Below, piece after piece: positions 8,783-17,613 of a stretch of DNA of 26,035 nucleotides. Origin of the DNA: Porphyromonadaceae bacterium UBA4277. GTDB taxonomy: Bacteria; Bacteroidota; Bacteroidia; Bacteroidales; Muribaculaceae. Both the position numbers and the translations under genes were made by a program. The stretch is from positions 1-26,035 of the forward strand of contig DGVT01000001.1 in the NCBI GenBank assembly GCA_002395965.1, written 5' to 3'. The notes under the pieces were generated by a model. That model searched no databases, was not told the DNA's origin, and saw only the letters and a list, made by a program, of their open reading frames with translations. The stretch's first letter is position 1; the number at the start of each line of letters is the position of its first letter.

Positions 8783-9844
8783 ATGAACGATAATAAGAAG
8801 AAGGTTGCCTTGATCACCGGCATCACCGGGCAAGACGGCAGCTACTTAGCTGAGTTCCTGCTTGAAAAAGGCTATGAGGTGCACGGTACGCTGCGCCGCA
8901 GCAGCAGTTTCAACACCGGGCGCATCGAGCATCTGTACCTCGATGAATGGGTGCGCGACATGAAACAGCAGCGACTCATCAACCTGCACTATGCCGACAT
9001 GACCGACTCCAGCTCGCTCATTCGCATCATTGAGCAGATTAAGCCCGACGAAATCTACAACCTGGCAGCGCAGAGCCATGTCAAGGTGTCGTTTGACGTT
9101 CCGGAATATACTGCCGACGTGGATGCCACAGGCACGCTTCGTCTTATCGAGAGTGTGCGCATTGCCGGCCGGGCCGATGTCACCAGGATTTACCAGGCCA
9201 GCACAAGCGAGCTCTACGGCAAGGTGCAGGAAGTGCCTCAGAGCGAAACCACCCCGTTCTACCCTCGCAGTCCCTATGCGGTGGCAAAGCTCTACGCATT
9301 CTGGATCATGAAAAACTACCGCGAGAGTTATGGCATGTATTGTGCTAACGGCATTCTGTTCAATCACGAGAGCGAGCGCCGCGGCGAGACCTTCGTCACA
9401 CGCAAGATAACCATGGCAGCAGCCCGCATAGCCGGTGGCAAGCAGGACAAGCTGTACTTGGGCAACCTGAATGCACGGCGCGACTGGGGCTACGCACGCG
9501 ACTATGTGGAATGCATGTGGCTCATCCTGCAGCAGCCCGAACCCGACGACTATGTGATTGCTACCGGTGAATACCACACCGTGAGAGAATTCTGCACGTT
9601 AGCTTTTCACTATGCCGGCATCGAGCTCGACTGGCGCGGCGAAGGCATTAACGAACAAGGCATCGACAAGGCCACGGGGCGCGTGATAGTGGAAGTGGAT
9701 CCTAAATACTTCCGCCCTGCCGAGGTTGAGCAATTATTAGGCAACCCAGCCAAAGCACGCGAGCAATTAGGCTGGAATCCGCACAAGACGTCGTTCGACC
9801 AGCTGGTGCGTCGCATGGTGGAATATGACATGAAAAACGTGTAA
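8783..9844 (+). CDS. gmd: GDP-mannose 4,6-dehydratase
   Basis: A 353-residue short-chain dehydrogenase/reductase that converts GDP-D-mannose to GDP-4-keto-6-deoxy-D-mannose, the first step to GDP-L-fucose. The Rossmann motif GITGQDG is at residues 13-19 and the catalytic set is S/T-S-E (140-143) with Tyr165-x3-Lys169 in SPYAVAK. The stretch NHESERRGETFVTRKI (about 194-209) is typical of GMDs and takes part in cofactor binding and oligomerisation. The length is normal. fcl follows 6 bp downstream, so the two are cotranscribed. The product probably feeds fucosylation of capsule or surface glycoproteins, as is known in Bacteroides. Confidence 0.97.
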   Translation: MNDNKKKVALITGITGQDGSYLAEFLLEKGYEVHGTLRRSSSFNTGRIEHLYLDEWVRDMKQQRLINLHYADMTDSSSLIRIIEQIKPDEIYNLAAQSHVKVSFDVPEYTADVDATGTLRLIESVRIAGRADVTRIYQASTSELYGKVQEVPQSETTPFYPRSPYAVAKLYAFWIMKNYRESYGMYCANGILFNHESERRGETFVTRKITMAAARIAGGKQDKLYLGNLNARRDWGYARDYVECMWLILQQPEPDDYVIATGEYHTVREFCTLAFHYAGIELDWRGEGINEQGIDKATGRVIVEVDPKYFRPAEVEQLLGNPAKAREQLGWNPHKTSFDQLVRRMVEYDMKNV

Positions 9845-9850
9845 CAGATA

Positions 9851-10921
9851 ATGGAAAAGAACAGTAAGATATATGTGGCAGGGCATCGCGGACTGGTGGG
9901 CTCTGCTATTTGGAACAACCTGAAAAGCAAAGGCTATACTAATCTCGTGGGGCGCACTCACGCCGAGCTTGACCTGATGGACGGCGTGGCTGTGCGCGAG
10001 TTTTTCGACCACGAGAAGCCCGAATACGTAATCCTGGCTGCAGCACATGTGGGCGGCATCATGGCAAACCTCAAGTACCGGGCCGACTTCATCTACCAGA
10101 ACCTGCAAATCCAGCAGAATGTGATAGGCGAGAGCTGGCGGCACGGCGTGAAAAAGCTCCTGTTCTTAGGCAGCACATGCATCTACCCTCGCGAGGCACC
10201 ACAGCCCATCACCGAGAACGCCTTGCTCACCTCGCCACTCGAATACACCAACGAGCCTTATGCCATCGCCAAGATTGCCGGCATGAAAATGTGTGAGAGC
10301 TTCAACCTGCAGTATGGCACCAACTACATCGCCGTGATGCCCACCAACCTGTATGGGCCAAACGACAACTTCAATCTCGAAACCAGCCATGTGATGCCGG
10401 CCATGATACGCAAGATGCACCTGGCGCGCCTGCTCAACGAAGGCGACTGGGATGGCCTGCGTGCCGACCTCAACACGCGCCCTGTCGAGGGCATCGACGG
10501 CAGTGCCACCAATGCCCAAATCGGCCAACTGCTGGAACGATACGGCATTACTGACCACTCGCTGAAGCTGTGGGGAACCGGGGCTCCGATTCGTGAATTT
10601 CTGTGGAGCGAAGACATGGCCGATGCCAGCGTCTATTGCCTGGAGCACATCGACTTCGACGACCTGCGAGGCACAGGGCCGGAAGTGAGAAACTGCCACA
10701 TCAACATAGGCAGTGGTAAGGAAATCACTATCAAGCAGCTGGCCGAACTGGTGAAAAAGACTGTGGGCTACAACGGCACCCTGCAGTGGGACGACACAAA
10801 GCCCGACGGCACCCTGCGCAAGCTCACCGACGTGAGCCGCCTGCACAGCTTAGGATGGCATCACCGCATCGAGATAGAAGACGGTGTGCCCGCACTCTAC
10901 AGCTGGTACCTGAACAACTAA
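9851..10921 (+). CDS. fcl: GDP-L-fucose synthase
   Basis: A 356-residue bifunctional epimerase-reductase that turns GDP-4-keto-6-deoxymannose into GDP-L-fucose with NADPH. The dinucleotide motif GHRGLVG is at residues 11-17 and the catalytic Ser108, Tyr137 and Lys141 are visible in GSTCIYP and EPYAIAK. MPTNLYGPNDNF (about 159-170) is a family signature. The protein is longer than the E. coli enzyme (about 320 residues) because of an extra stretch at about residues 195-235 (around NTRPVEGIDGSATNAQ), apparently common in Bacteroidetes homologs. It is the second gene of the gmd-fcl operon and ends before a perfect hairpin. Confidence 0.96.
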   Translation: MEKNSKIYVAGHRGLVGSAIWNNLKSKGYTNLVGRTHAELDLMDGVAVREFFDHEKPEYVILAAAHVGGIMANLKYRADFIYQNLQIQQNVIGESWRHGVKKLLFLGSTCIYPREAPQPITENALLTSPLEYTNEPYAIAKIAGMKMCESFNLQYGTNYIAVMPTNLYGPNDNFNLETSHVMPAMIRKMHLARLLNEGDWDGLRADLNTRPVEGIDGSATNAQIGQLLERYGITDHSLKLWGTGAPIREFLWSEDMADASVYCLEHIDFDDLRGTGPEVRNCHINIGSGKEITIKQLAELVKKTVGYNGTLQWDDTKPDGTLRKLTDVSRLHSLGWHHRIEIEDGVPALYSWYLNN

Positions 10922-10943
10922 AGCAACACGAGACTTACCGAAA

Positions 10944-10973
10944 GAGGGTGTGCCCGAATTACGGCACACCCTC
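10944..10973. terminator. Bidirectional terminator hairpin between fcl and the BspA-like gene
   Basis: GAGGGTGTGCC (10944-10954) and GGCACACCCTC (10963-10973) form a perfect 11-bp stem with an 8-nt loop, 22 bp after the fcl stop. The BspA-like gene converges from the other side, so the hairpin can serve both. Its arm begins with GAGGGTGTG, the same letters as the outer ends of the MITE-like elements at 25558-26028. Confidence 0.7.
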
Positions 10974-10986
10974 ATTACTTGACCGC

Positions 10987-11011
10987 TTCATTAGGGACAT
11001 CCTTTTGAACC
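10987..11011. repeat. REP-like palindrome, copy 2 (degenerate)
   Basis: TTCATTAGGGACA is identical to the left arm of the palindrome at 8663, but the right arm reads TCCTTTTGAACC, closer to the copy inside the cobalamin riboswitch (22429-22456). It sits just downstream of the BspA-like gene's stop. Confidence 0.5.
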
Positions 11012-11032
11012 ACGCTTCGCACCGACGCGACG

Positions 11033-14000
11033 CTAATTCAACACGAGGCACTTGGGACGCTGAGAGCATAATTCACTTGCAGCATCAGGCGAAATATATT
11101 CGACTTCCATATAATCCCACCAGGTTCCATTGTCACCACCATCGACAAGAAAAGATTCTATTGCAATATAACCAGCGAAAGAGAAATGGCGCAACGACGA
11201 GAATGACAAAAAGTAACTATACCACCCCCAGTTAGCATTATTAAACACGGTTTCGGCCGTAGTAGTGCAGCTACCCATGTCAAACTGATAAACGAAACCT
11301 TCCATTCCATAATTTCGCACATCTGTCTTTGAGCTGGAAAAAACGCGCAACACCTGACTATTTCTATCTACTACCATGCATGGACTTTGCCACAAACCGG
11401 GAATGCTATCTGTATAAACATTATCGGTCAATACATACCTTTTTGAGTTTATTTTAATTGCCAATGTAGTGCGATAAAATGCGCTTCCATCAAGATTGTA
11501 ACGAACGCTTTCAAGGTCAATTTTCCTTTCTAAAGCCACATTCTTTCCGTCAATATTGGTGAATGAGCATATTTCATTGTAACCCTCGTCAATATTGTCA
11601 TCAACATCATCAACATCATTAATACCTAAAATTATGTTGATAATGGAGTTCACGTCATCCACGTCAACAATGCCGCTGCCGTCAAGGTCGGCATTGCCAG
11701 GGTACATGTCCTTATACTGCTCATAGTTCAAGATGAGGTTGATTATAGCATTCACGTCGTCCACATCCACGATACCGCTGCCATCCAGGTCACCCTTTAT
11801 TCCTACGGCATCATTCAAGTCGGCTACTATGTTGGTAAATTCTTTCCAGCCGTCGGTAGTCTGATATGCTTCAAGATACTCCGGAAGTACGTGGAGCGTG
11901 CCGTCTTTTGGAACATACCTGAAGACACTTGTGACAGTCCATCTGTATCCGCCCAACAAGAACTTCGTTGGATCAGGATAAGCATCAATTCTTGTCAAGC
12001 CGGTACAATAGAAGAACGCATAGTCGCCAATAGCCATTACCGAGTCAGGGATGTTCACCCTTGTCAGGCCATAGCATTCAGAGAACGCAAAACTGCCGAT
12101 GACGGTTACCGAGTTGGGGATATTCACCCTTTTCAAACCATAACAACTGGAGAACGCCAATCTGCCGATTGAGGTTACTGAGTTGGGGATAGTCATGGTA
12201 GTCAAACTTTTACAGCCACTGAATACTCCATCGTTGATGACAGTCACCGAGTGGGGGATGTTCACACTTGTCAAACCGCTGCAACCTGAGAACGCACTGC
12301 CACCTATTGAGGTCACTGAGTTGGGGATAGTCACCCTTGTCAAACCGCTACAACCTGAGAACGCACTGCCGCCTATTGAGGTCACTGAGTTGGGGATATT
12401 CACACTTGTCAAACCACTGCAGCCTGCGAAAGCAAAGTCGCCAATAATGGTCACCGACTTAAGGATGGTGGTATTCATACACCCTAAAATCAAGGTGTTG
12501 GATTCTGTTTCGATTATCGCATTGCAATTGTCGCGCGAGTCATATTTTCTATTGCCGTTCTCAACCACAATACTCGTCAAGCCGCTACAACCTTGGAATG
12601 CATTGGAAGAGATGCTTGTCAGCGATTGGAGAATTGTCAGGCTGGTCAAACCGGAACACCCACTGAATGCACACTCGCCGATGGTGGTCACCGAGTCGGG
12701 GATGGTAATGCTCGTCAAGCCCGTGCAATCCCTGAACGCCGAGTTGCCGATGGCGGTCACCGAGTTAGGGATGTTCACAACGGTCAAGCTTTTACAGTTT
12801 CTGAATACTTCGTCGTTGATGGCTGTAACCGAGTTGGAGATGGTCACACTCGTCAAGCCAGTGCAACCTGAGAACGCACCATTGCCGACTTCGGTCACCC
12901 AGTCGGGGACAGTCACGGTGGTCAAGCCGGTACAACCAGAAAACAGTTCTTTGCTGATGGCGGTCAGCGAATTGGGAATGTTCACGCTAGTCATACTGGT
13001 GCAACCCTTGAATGCCCTTTCGCCAATTGTGGTCACAGAGTTACTGATATTCACTCCTGTCAAGCCAATACAATCCAAGAATGCTTCTGTGCCGATGGTG
13101 GTAACCGAGTTGGGGATGGTCACGCTTGTCAATCCGGTGCAACCCTTGAATGTTCTTTCACCAATTATGGTCACAGAGTTACTGATATTCACTCCTGTCA
13201 AGCCAGTACAATCCAAGAATGCTTCTGTGCCGATGGTGGTTACTGATTGGGGAATGTTCACGCTAGTCATACTGGTGCAACCCTTGAATGCCCTTTCGCC
13301 AATTGTGGTCACAGAGTTACTAATATTCACTCCTGTCAAGCCAGTACAACCTATGAATGCTTCTGTGCCGATGGTGGTAACCGAGTTGGGGATAGTCACG
13401 TTCGTCAAGCCGGTACAATCATGGAACGCTGCATTATCGATGGCGGTCACCGTATATGTAGTGCCGTTATAAGTCACTGTTGCAGGGATGGTCAAGGCAC
13501 CGCTGAGCGAGGCATTGCTCGGCGCATAAGTCACTGCCACGGTTGCGCTTTCGCTGTTATTGAAGTAATACAGCCCACCCAACATGAAACTGATATCTTC
13601 ATAGTCTTCAGTCAAATCACCTGCGATATCGGTAAAATCTTTCCACTGGCTGGCAGTCCTGTAGTTTTCCAAATATCTGGGCAGCACATGGAGTGTACCT
13701 TCCTTGGGGACGCCATCGAAGATATAACCGCCCAACTCGACGTTTGCCGGATTGGGAAAAGCATTAATTCTCGTCAGGTTTCCGCAACCATAGAATGCGG
13801 TTTCGCCGATACCTATGACAGAGCTTGGGATAGTAATTCTTTTCAAGTTCGAGCAATTCTGGAACGCAGAGATGTATATGTATTCCACCGAGTTGGGGAT
13901 GGTCACGCTAATCAAGCCCGATTTATAAAACGCATAGTCACCGATTTCAGTGACGGAGTTGGGGATGGTTATATTCGTCAAGCTACTGCATTTATAGAAC

Positions 14001-16876
14001 ATTGCCTCATTGATTACGGTAACCAAATCAGGTATGTTCACACTCGCCAGACTGCTGCAACCATAGAATGCCTGATCACCGATTACTTCCACTGTGTTAG
14101 GGATGGTGATGCTCGTCAAGCTACTGCAGTTAATAAAAGTGTAGTTGGAAATGGCTGTCAGCGTTTCGGGAAGGATTACGCTCGTCAAGCCACTACATTC
14201 ACGGAACGCAGACTTTCCGATTTGTTTCACAGTGTTGCTGATGGCCACGCTTGTCAAGTCGCGGCATTCACGGAATGCGTTGTCGCTGATAGCGGTCACC
14301 GTATATGTGGCACCGCCATAAGTCACTGTTGACGGGATGGTCAGGTCACCGCTGAGCGAGGTGTAACGAGGATTCGTTTCATTCTCGTAAGTCACAGTAA
14401 CGGTCGTGCCATCGCTGTTCTTGGTGTAGCACACCCCATCAACCTTGAAATTGTTTACGTAAGCCAAATCGCCGGCTATGTTAATAAACTCATTCCACTG
14501 ATTTGCTGTCTGATAACCCTCAAGATAGTCGGCCAACACATGGAGAGTGCCGTTTTTCGGAACACCATAGAAAACATTGTTACCCAACGTTACCTTCGAC
14601 GGGGCGGGGAAAGCATCTATTCTTGTCAAGCCACTGCAACCGGAAAATGCACCGTCACCAATAGACGTTATCGAGGCCGGGATGGTCACGCTCGTCAGAG
14701 CGGTACATTCACGGAACGCGTTGTTGCCGATGGCGATTACCATATAGGTAGTGCCGTCATAATTCACTGTAGAAGGGATTTCGACTGCACCGCTGAGTGA
14801 GGTGTAGCTTGGTGACGATTCGTTCTCATAAGTAACAGTCACTGTCGTACCACCACTGTTTTTACGGTAACACACGCCACCGACCACGAATGTGTCATCA
14901 TCAGCGCCTTCTCCCGTCAAGTCACCGGCAATGTTGGTAAATTGATTCCATTGGTCTGCAGACTGATATGCGGCAAGATACTTTGACTGTACATGGAGAG
15001 TTCCGTTTTTCGGGACTAATTGGAACACATTCGCACCTAAATGGACCTTAGCAGGATCAGGATAAGCATCAATTCTTGTCAAGCCATTGCAGTATTGGAA
15101 TGCCCAATAGTCGATTCTTGTAACAGAGTTGGGAATAGTCAAGCTCTTCAAGCCGGTGCAGCTTGAGAAAGCAGAGTTACCGATTTCTGTAACCGAATTG
15201 GGAATGTCCATGCTCGTCAAGCCAGTGCAATCGAGGAACGCACCGATTCCGATGGCGGTCACTGAGTTGGGGATGGTCACGCTTGTCAAACTTCTGCATT
15301 TCTGGAAAGCAGAGGTGCCGATTGAGATAACCGAATTGGGGATGTCCACACTCGTCAAGCCCGTGCAACCATAGAACACCTCGTCGTTGATAGCGGTTAA
15401 CGAGTTGGAGATAGTAACACTTGTCAAGCCATGGCAATCCCTGAACGCAGCATTGCCGATTAACATCACCGAGTTGGGTATGTCAATGCTCTCCAGGCTT
15501 TGGCACAGATTAAAGGCGGAACTGCCGATAGTTGTAACCGAATTGGGAATGACCACGCTCGTTAAGCCATAGCACTCAGAGAACGCAGAACTGCCGATGA
15601 CGGTTACCGAGTTAGGTATGGTCACGCTCGTCAAATCCTTGCATTTCTCAAACGCGCTCTTGCCGATGGCGGTCACCGTATATGTGGTGCCTTCATAAGT
15701 CACTGTAGAGGGGATAGTCAGCTCACCGGCGAGCGAGGTGTAGCTCGCAGTTCCATCATAACCTTCAAACGTATCATTCTCATAAGTCACAGTGACACTC
15801 GTACCGTCGCTGTTCTTGTCGTACCACAGACCATTAACCTGAAATTTGGCGGACAAATCACCGGCAACGTTAGTAAACTCTCTCCACTGTTCCGCCGCCT
15901 GATAGGCAGAGAGATATTCAGACTGCACGTGGAGCGTACCGGCTTTGGGGACTTCATTGAAGACTGTAGAACCCAACGTCACCTTAGCAGGATCTGGATA
16001 AGCATCAATTCTTGTCAAGCCTGTGCAGCTTTTAAATGCACTTTTGCCGATGTTAGACATCGATTTTGGGATGTTCACACTCGTCAGGCCTGAGCATTTA
16101 TAGAACGCATGCTCGTCAATCGTCGTAACCAAGTTCGGTATATAAATGCTCGTCAAGCCAGTGCAATTCTGGAAAGCCGCCTGGCCGATTTTGTTCACCG
16201 AGGTGGGGATAATGGTATTCTTGCACCCTAAAATCAAGGTGTTGGATTGTTTTTCAATTATAGCATTGCAATTGTCACGCGAATCATATTTTCTATTGCC
16301 GTCCTCAACCACAATGCTCGTCAAGCCACTGCATTCAAGGAACGCTTTGTAGGCGATGTTAGTCACCGATTTGGGGATTGTCAAGCTCGTCAAGCCCGTA
16401 CAGCCCCAGAAGGCATATTCGCTGATATTGGCCAACGAATTGCCGAAGTTAACGCTCGTCAAGCCGGTGCAATCCTGGAAAGCATATACGCCGATAGCGG
16501 TCACCGAGTTGGGGATGGTCAGGCTTTTCAAGTGCGTGCAATCATAAAATGCTTCGCGGCCGATGGAGGTAACCGAGTTAGGGATTGCTAAGCTCGTCAA
16601 ACCGTTGCAACCGCGGAACGCATAATCACCGATAGCGGTCACCAAGTAGGTGCAGCCGTCATAAACCACCGTAGTGGGGATTGACAGCGGACCGCTGAGC
16701 GAGGAGTAACTTGGAGTCCCATCATACGTTGTAAAGTATAGATGATGGTAAGTCACGGTCACGGTCGCACCGTCGCCATTTTTGTTGTAGCACAGGCCGC
16801 CAACCATGAAGTCGTAGGCATGCGCACATAGAGTCATAATGGCAAAAAGACAAATAGTAAGTATAGGTTTCTTCAT
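11033..16876 (-). CDS. Giant BspA-like leucine-rich repeat surface protein with internal dockerin-like doublet
   Basis: A 1947-residue exported protein with a Sec signal peptide (MKKPILTICLFAIMTLCAHA). It consists of five tandem supermodules. Each has a head of about 60 residues (GGLCYNKN...VTVTY...IP.TV.Y.G.TY.VTAI), a run of 23-residue BspA/LRR_5 repeats (consensus LTSVTIPNSVT.IG..AF..C.G) and a tail of about 50 residues (TRIDAYPDPAKV...GTLHV...Y...W..FTNIAGDL). I count 8, 9, 2, 8 and 20 repeats, 47 in all. A dockerin-like pair (GDLDGSGIVDVDDVN and a second DLDGSGIVDVDDVN) lies at about 1694-1752, followed by an unrecognised domain of about 190 residues. BspA proteins of Tannerella and Prevotella bind host matrix proteins and other bacteria, so adhesion is the likely but unproven role. 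It has its own promoter; no frameshift is seen. Confidence 0.9.
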   Translation of the reverse strand: MKKPILTICLFAIMTLCAHAYDFMVGGLCYNKNGDGATVTVTYHHLYFTTYDGTPSYSSLSGPLSIPTTVVYDGCTYLVTAIGDYAFRGCNGLTSLAIPNSVTSIGREAFYDCTHLKSLTIPNSVTAIGVYAFQDCTGLTSVNFGNSLANISEYAFWGCTGLTSLTIPKSVTNIAYKAFLECSGLTSIVVEDGNRKYDSRDNCNAIIEKQSNTLILGCKNTIIPTSVNKIGQAAFQNCTGLTSIYIPNLVTTIDEHAFYKCSGLTSVNIPKSMSNIGKSAFKSCTGLTRIDAYPDPAKVTLGSTVFNEVPKAGTLHVQSEYLSAYQAAEQWREFTNVAGDLSAKFQVNGLWYDKNSDGTSVTVTYENDTFEGYDGTASYTSLAGELTIPSTVTYEGTTYTVTAIGKSAFEKCKDLTSVTIPNSVTVIGSSAFSECYGLTSVVIPNSVTTIGSSAFNLCQSLESIDIPNSVMLIGNAAFRDCHGLTSVTISNSLTAINDEVFYGCTGLTSVDIPNSVISIGTSAFQKCRSLTSVTIPNSVTAIGIGAFLDCTGLTSMDIPNSVTEIGNSAFSSCTGLKSLTIPNSVTRIDYWAFQYCNGLTRIDAYPDPAKVHLGANVFQLVPKNGTLHVQSKYLAAYQSADQWNQFTNIAGDLTGEGADDDTFVVGGVCYRKNSGGTTVTVTYENESSPSYTSLSGAVEIPSTVNYDGTTYMVIAIGNNAFRECTALTSVTIPASITSIGDGAFSGCSGLTRIDAFPAPSKVTLGNNVFYGVPKNGTLHVLADYLEGYQTANQWNEFINIAGDLAYVNNFKVDGVCYTKNSDGTTVTVTYENETNPRYTSLSGDLTIPSTVTYGGATYTVTAISDNAFRECRDLTSVAISNTVKQIGKSAFRECSGLTSVILPETLTAISNYTFINCSSLTSITIPNTVEVIGDQAFYGCSSLASVNIPDLVTVINEAMFYKCSSLTNITIPNSVTEIGDYAFYKSGLISVTIPNSVEYIYISAFQNCSNLKRITIPSSVIGIGETAFYGCGNLTRINAFPNPANVELGGYIFDGVPKEGTLHVLPRYLENYRTASQWKDFTDIAGDLTEDYEDISFMLGGLYYFNNSESATVAVTYAPSNASLSGALTIPATVTYNGTTYTVTAIDNAAFHDCTGLTNVTIPNSVTTIGTEAFIGCTGLTGVNISNSVTTIGERAFKGCTSMTSVNIPQSVTTIGTEAFLDCTGLTGVNISNSVTIIGERTFKGCTGLTSVTIPNSVTTIGTEAFLDCIGLTGVNISNSVTTIGERAFKGCTSMTSVNIPNSLTAISKELFSGCTGLTTVTVPDWVTEVGNGAFSGCTGLTSVTISNSVTAINDEVFRNCKSLTVVNIPNSVTAIGNSAFRDCTGLTSITIPDSVTTIGECAFSGCSGLTSLTILQSLTSISSNAFQGCSGLTSIVVENGNRKYDSRDNCNAIIETESNTLILGCMNTTILKSVTIIGDFAFAGCSGLTSVNIPNSVTSIGGSAFSGCSGLTRVTIPNSVTSIGGSAFSGCSGLTSVNIPHSVTVINDGVFSGCKSLTTMTIPNSVTSIGRLAFSSCYGLKRVNIPNSVTVIGSFAFSECYGLTRVNIPDSVMAIGDYAFFYCTGLTRIDAYPDPTKFLLGGYRWTVTSVFRYVPKDGTLHVLPEYLEAYQTTDGWKEFTNIVADLNDAVGIKGDLDGSGIVDVDDVNAIINLILNYEQYKDMYPGNADLDGSGIVDVDDVNSIINIILGINDVDDVDDNIDEGYNEICSFTNIDGKNVALERKIDLESVRYNLDGSAFYRTTLAIKINSKRYVLTDNVYTDSIPGLWQSPCMVVDRNSQVLRVFSSSKTDVRNYGMEGFVYQFDMGSCTTTAETVFNNANWGWYSYFLSFSSLRHFSFAGYIAIESFLVDGGDNGTWWDYMEVEYISPDAASELCSQRPKCLVLN

Positions 16877-16941
16877 AACATATTATGTTTTAATTTGTTT
16901 TATTGTAATAGGCAATTAATTTCAGCCAACACTTGAAATGA

Positions 16942-16972
16942 CAAAGATACTTCATTTTTTATTATTCCACAA
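16942..16972 (-). promoter_or_regulatory. Bacteroidetes-type promoter of the BspA-like gene
   Basis: On the minus strand TTG (16970-16972) is followed after 20 bp by TATCTTTG (16942-16949), a full match to the Bacteroidetes promoter. The predicted leader is about 60 nt long before the ATG at 16876 and is AT-rich. Confidence 0.7.
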
Positions 16973-17041
16973 CAAAATGAAGAAAAAGAAAATAATTATG
17001 GATCCACCATATGTTTTTCACAGTTAGAAATAGTTATCTGT

Positions 17042-17131
17042 CCCCACTTAGGGAGGCACTCCCTTAAAGTGGGGCTAAAGAGATAATTTCGTCTTTCGAC
17101 GAAAAATGCCGTAGGCTTTATCTGTAGCCCC
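17042..17131. other. Nested, mutually exclusive hairpins in intergenic DNA
   Basis: CCCCACTT-AGGGAG (17042-17055) pairs with CTCCCT-ta-AAGTGGGG (17059-17074), 14 pairs around a 3-nt loop. The same GGGG, extended to GGGGCTA...AGATAA (17071-17086), can instead pair with TTATCT-g-TAGCCCC (17118-17131). Inside that lies another hairpin, TTTCGTC-tttc-GACGAAA (17087-17104). The first two structures share bases 17071-17074 and cannot fully coexist. No adjacent gene reads through it in an obvious way; it could be a small RNA, a terminator pair or a repeat-element remnant. Confidence 0.55.
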
Positions 17132-17194
17132 GCAGCTCGTAGCTCGCATGACCGGGCAATGCTTGGTCCTTACGTAATAGCCCACGGGAAAACC

Positions 17195-17612
17195 GGCGCC
17201 AGCCACTTGTAGCTTGTAGCTTGTAGCTAAACAGGCGTCAGCCCTTATGTAAAATTTTGTTGCTTATAGTCGAAAAAAAATCTGTACAATCTGCATAATC
17301 TGCATGAAAATATCGGGCGCCAGCCACTTGTAGCTCGTAGCTTGTAGCTAAATTTGCGTCAGCCCTTATGTAAAATTTTGTTGCTTATAGTCGAAAAAAA
17401 ATCTGTATAATCTGCATGAAAATATCGGGCGTTAGCCACTTGTAGCTCGTAGCTTGTAGCTCGTAGCTAAACAGGCGTCAGCCCTTATGTAAAATTTTGT
17501 TGCTTATAGTTGAAAAAAAATCTGTACAATCTGCATAATCTGCATGAAAATATCGGGCGCCAGCCACTTGTAGCTCGTAGCTTGTAGCTTGTAGCTAAAC
17601 AGGCGTCAGCCA
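17195..17612. repeat. Four-copy nested tandem array of about 112-128 bp units
   Basis: Units begin GGCG(CC/TT)AGCCACTTGTAGC at about 17195, 17316, 17428 and 17556, giving periods of 121, 112 and 128 bp; the last unit is partial. Each unit has an inner microsatellite of CTTGTAGCT/CGTAGCT steps, then GGCGTCAGCCCTTATG, then a long A-run and the steps ACAATCTGCATAATCTGCATG. Length differences come from gain or loss of these inner steps. Single copies of the GCGTCAGCCACTTGTAGC module also sit inside the cobalamin riboswitch region (about 22225 and 22381). It has no ORF and no unique spacers, so it is not a CRISPR array. Confidence 0.85.
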
Positions 17613-17613
17613 G

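Noticed and set aside
12183..13472. Plus-strand reading frame of 429 codons with repeated VKPLQP-like motifs
   Set aside because: It is the antisense shadow of the 23-residue leucine-rich repeats of the BspA-like gene; the periodicity is inherited from that gene. The frames at 11891-12172 and 13247-14332 are shadows of the same kind.
17195..17612. CRISPR array
   Set aside because: The whole 112-128 bp unit repeats, there are no unique spacers of constant size, no cas gene is present and the length changes come from inner microsatellite steps.
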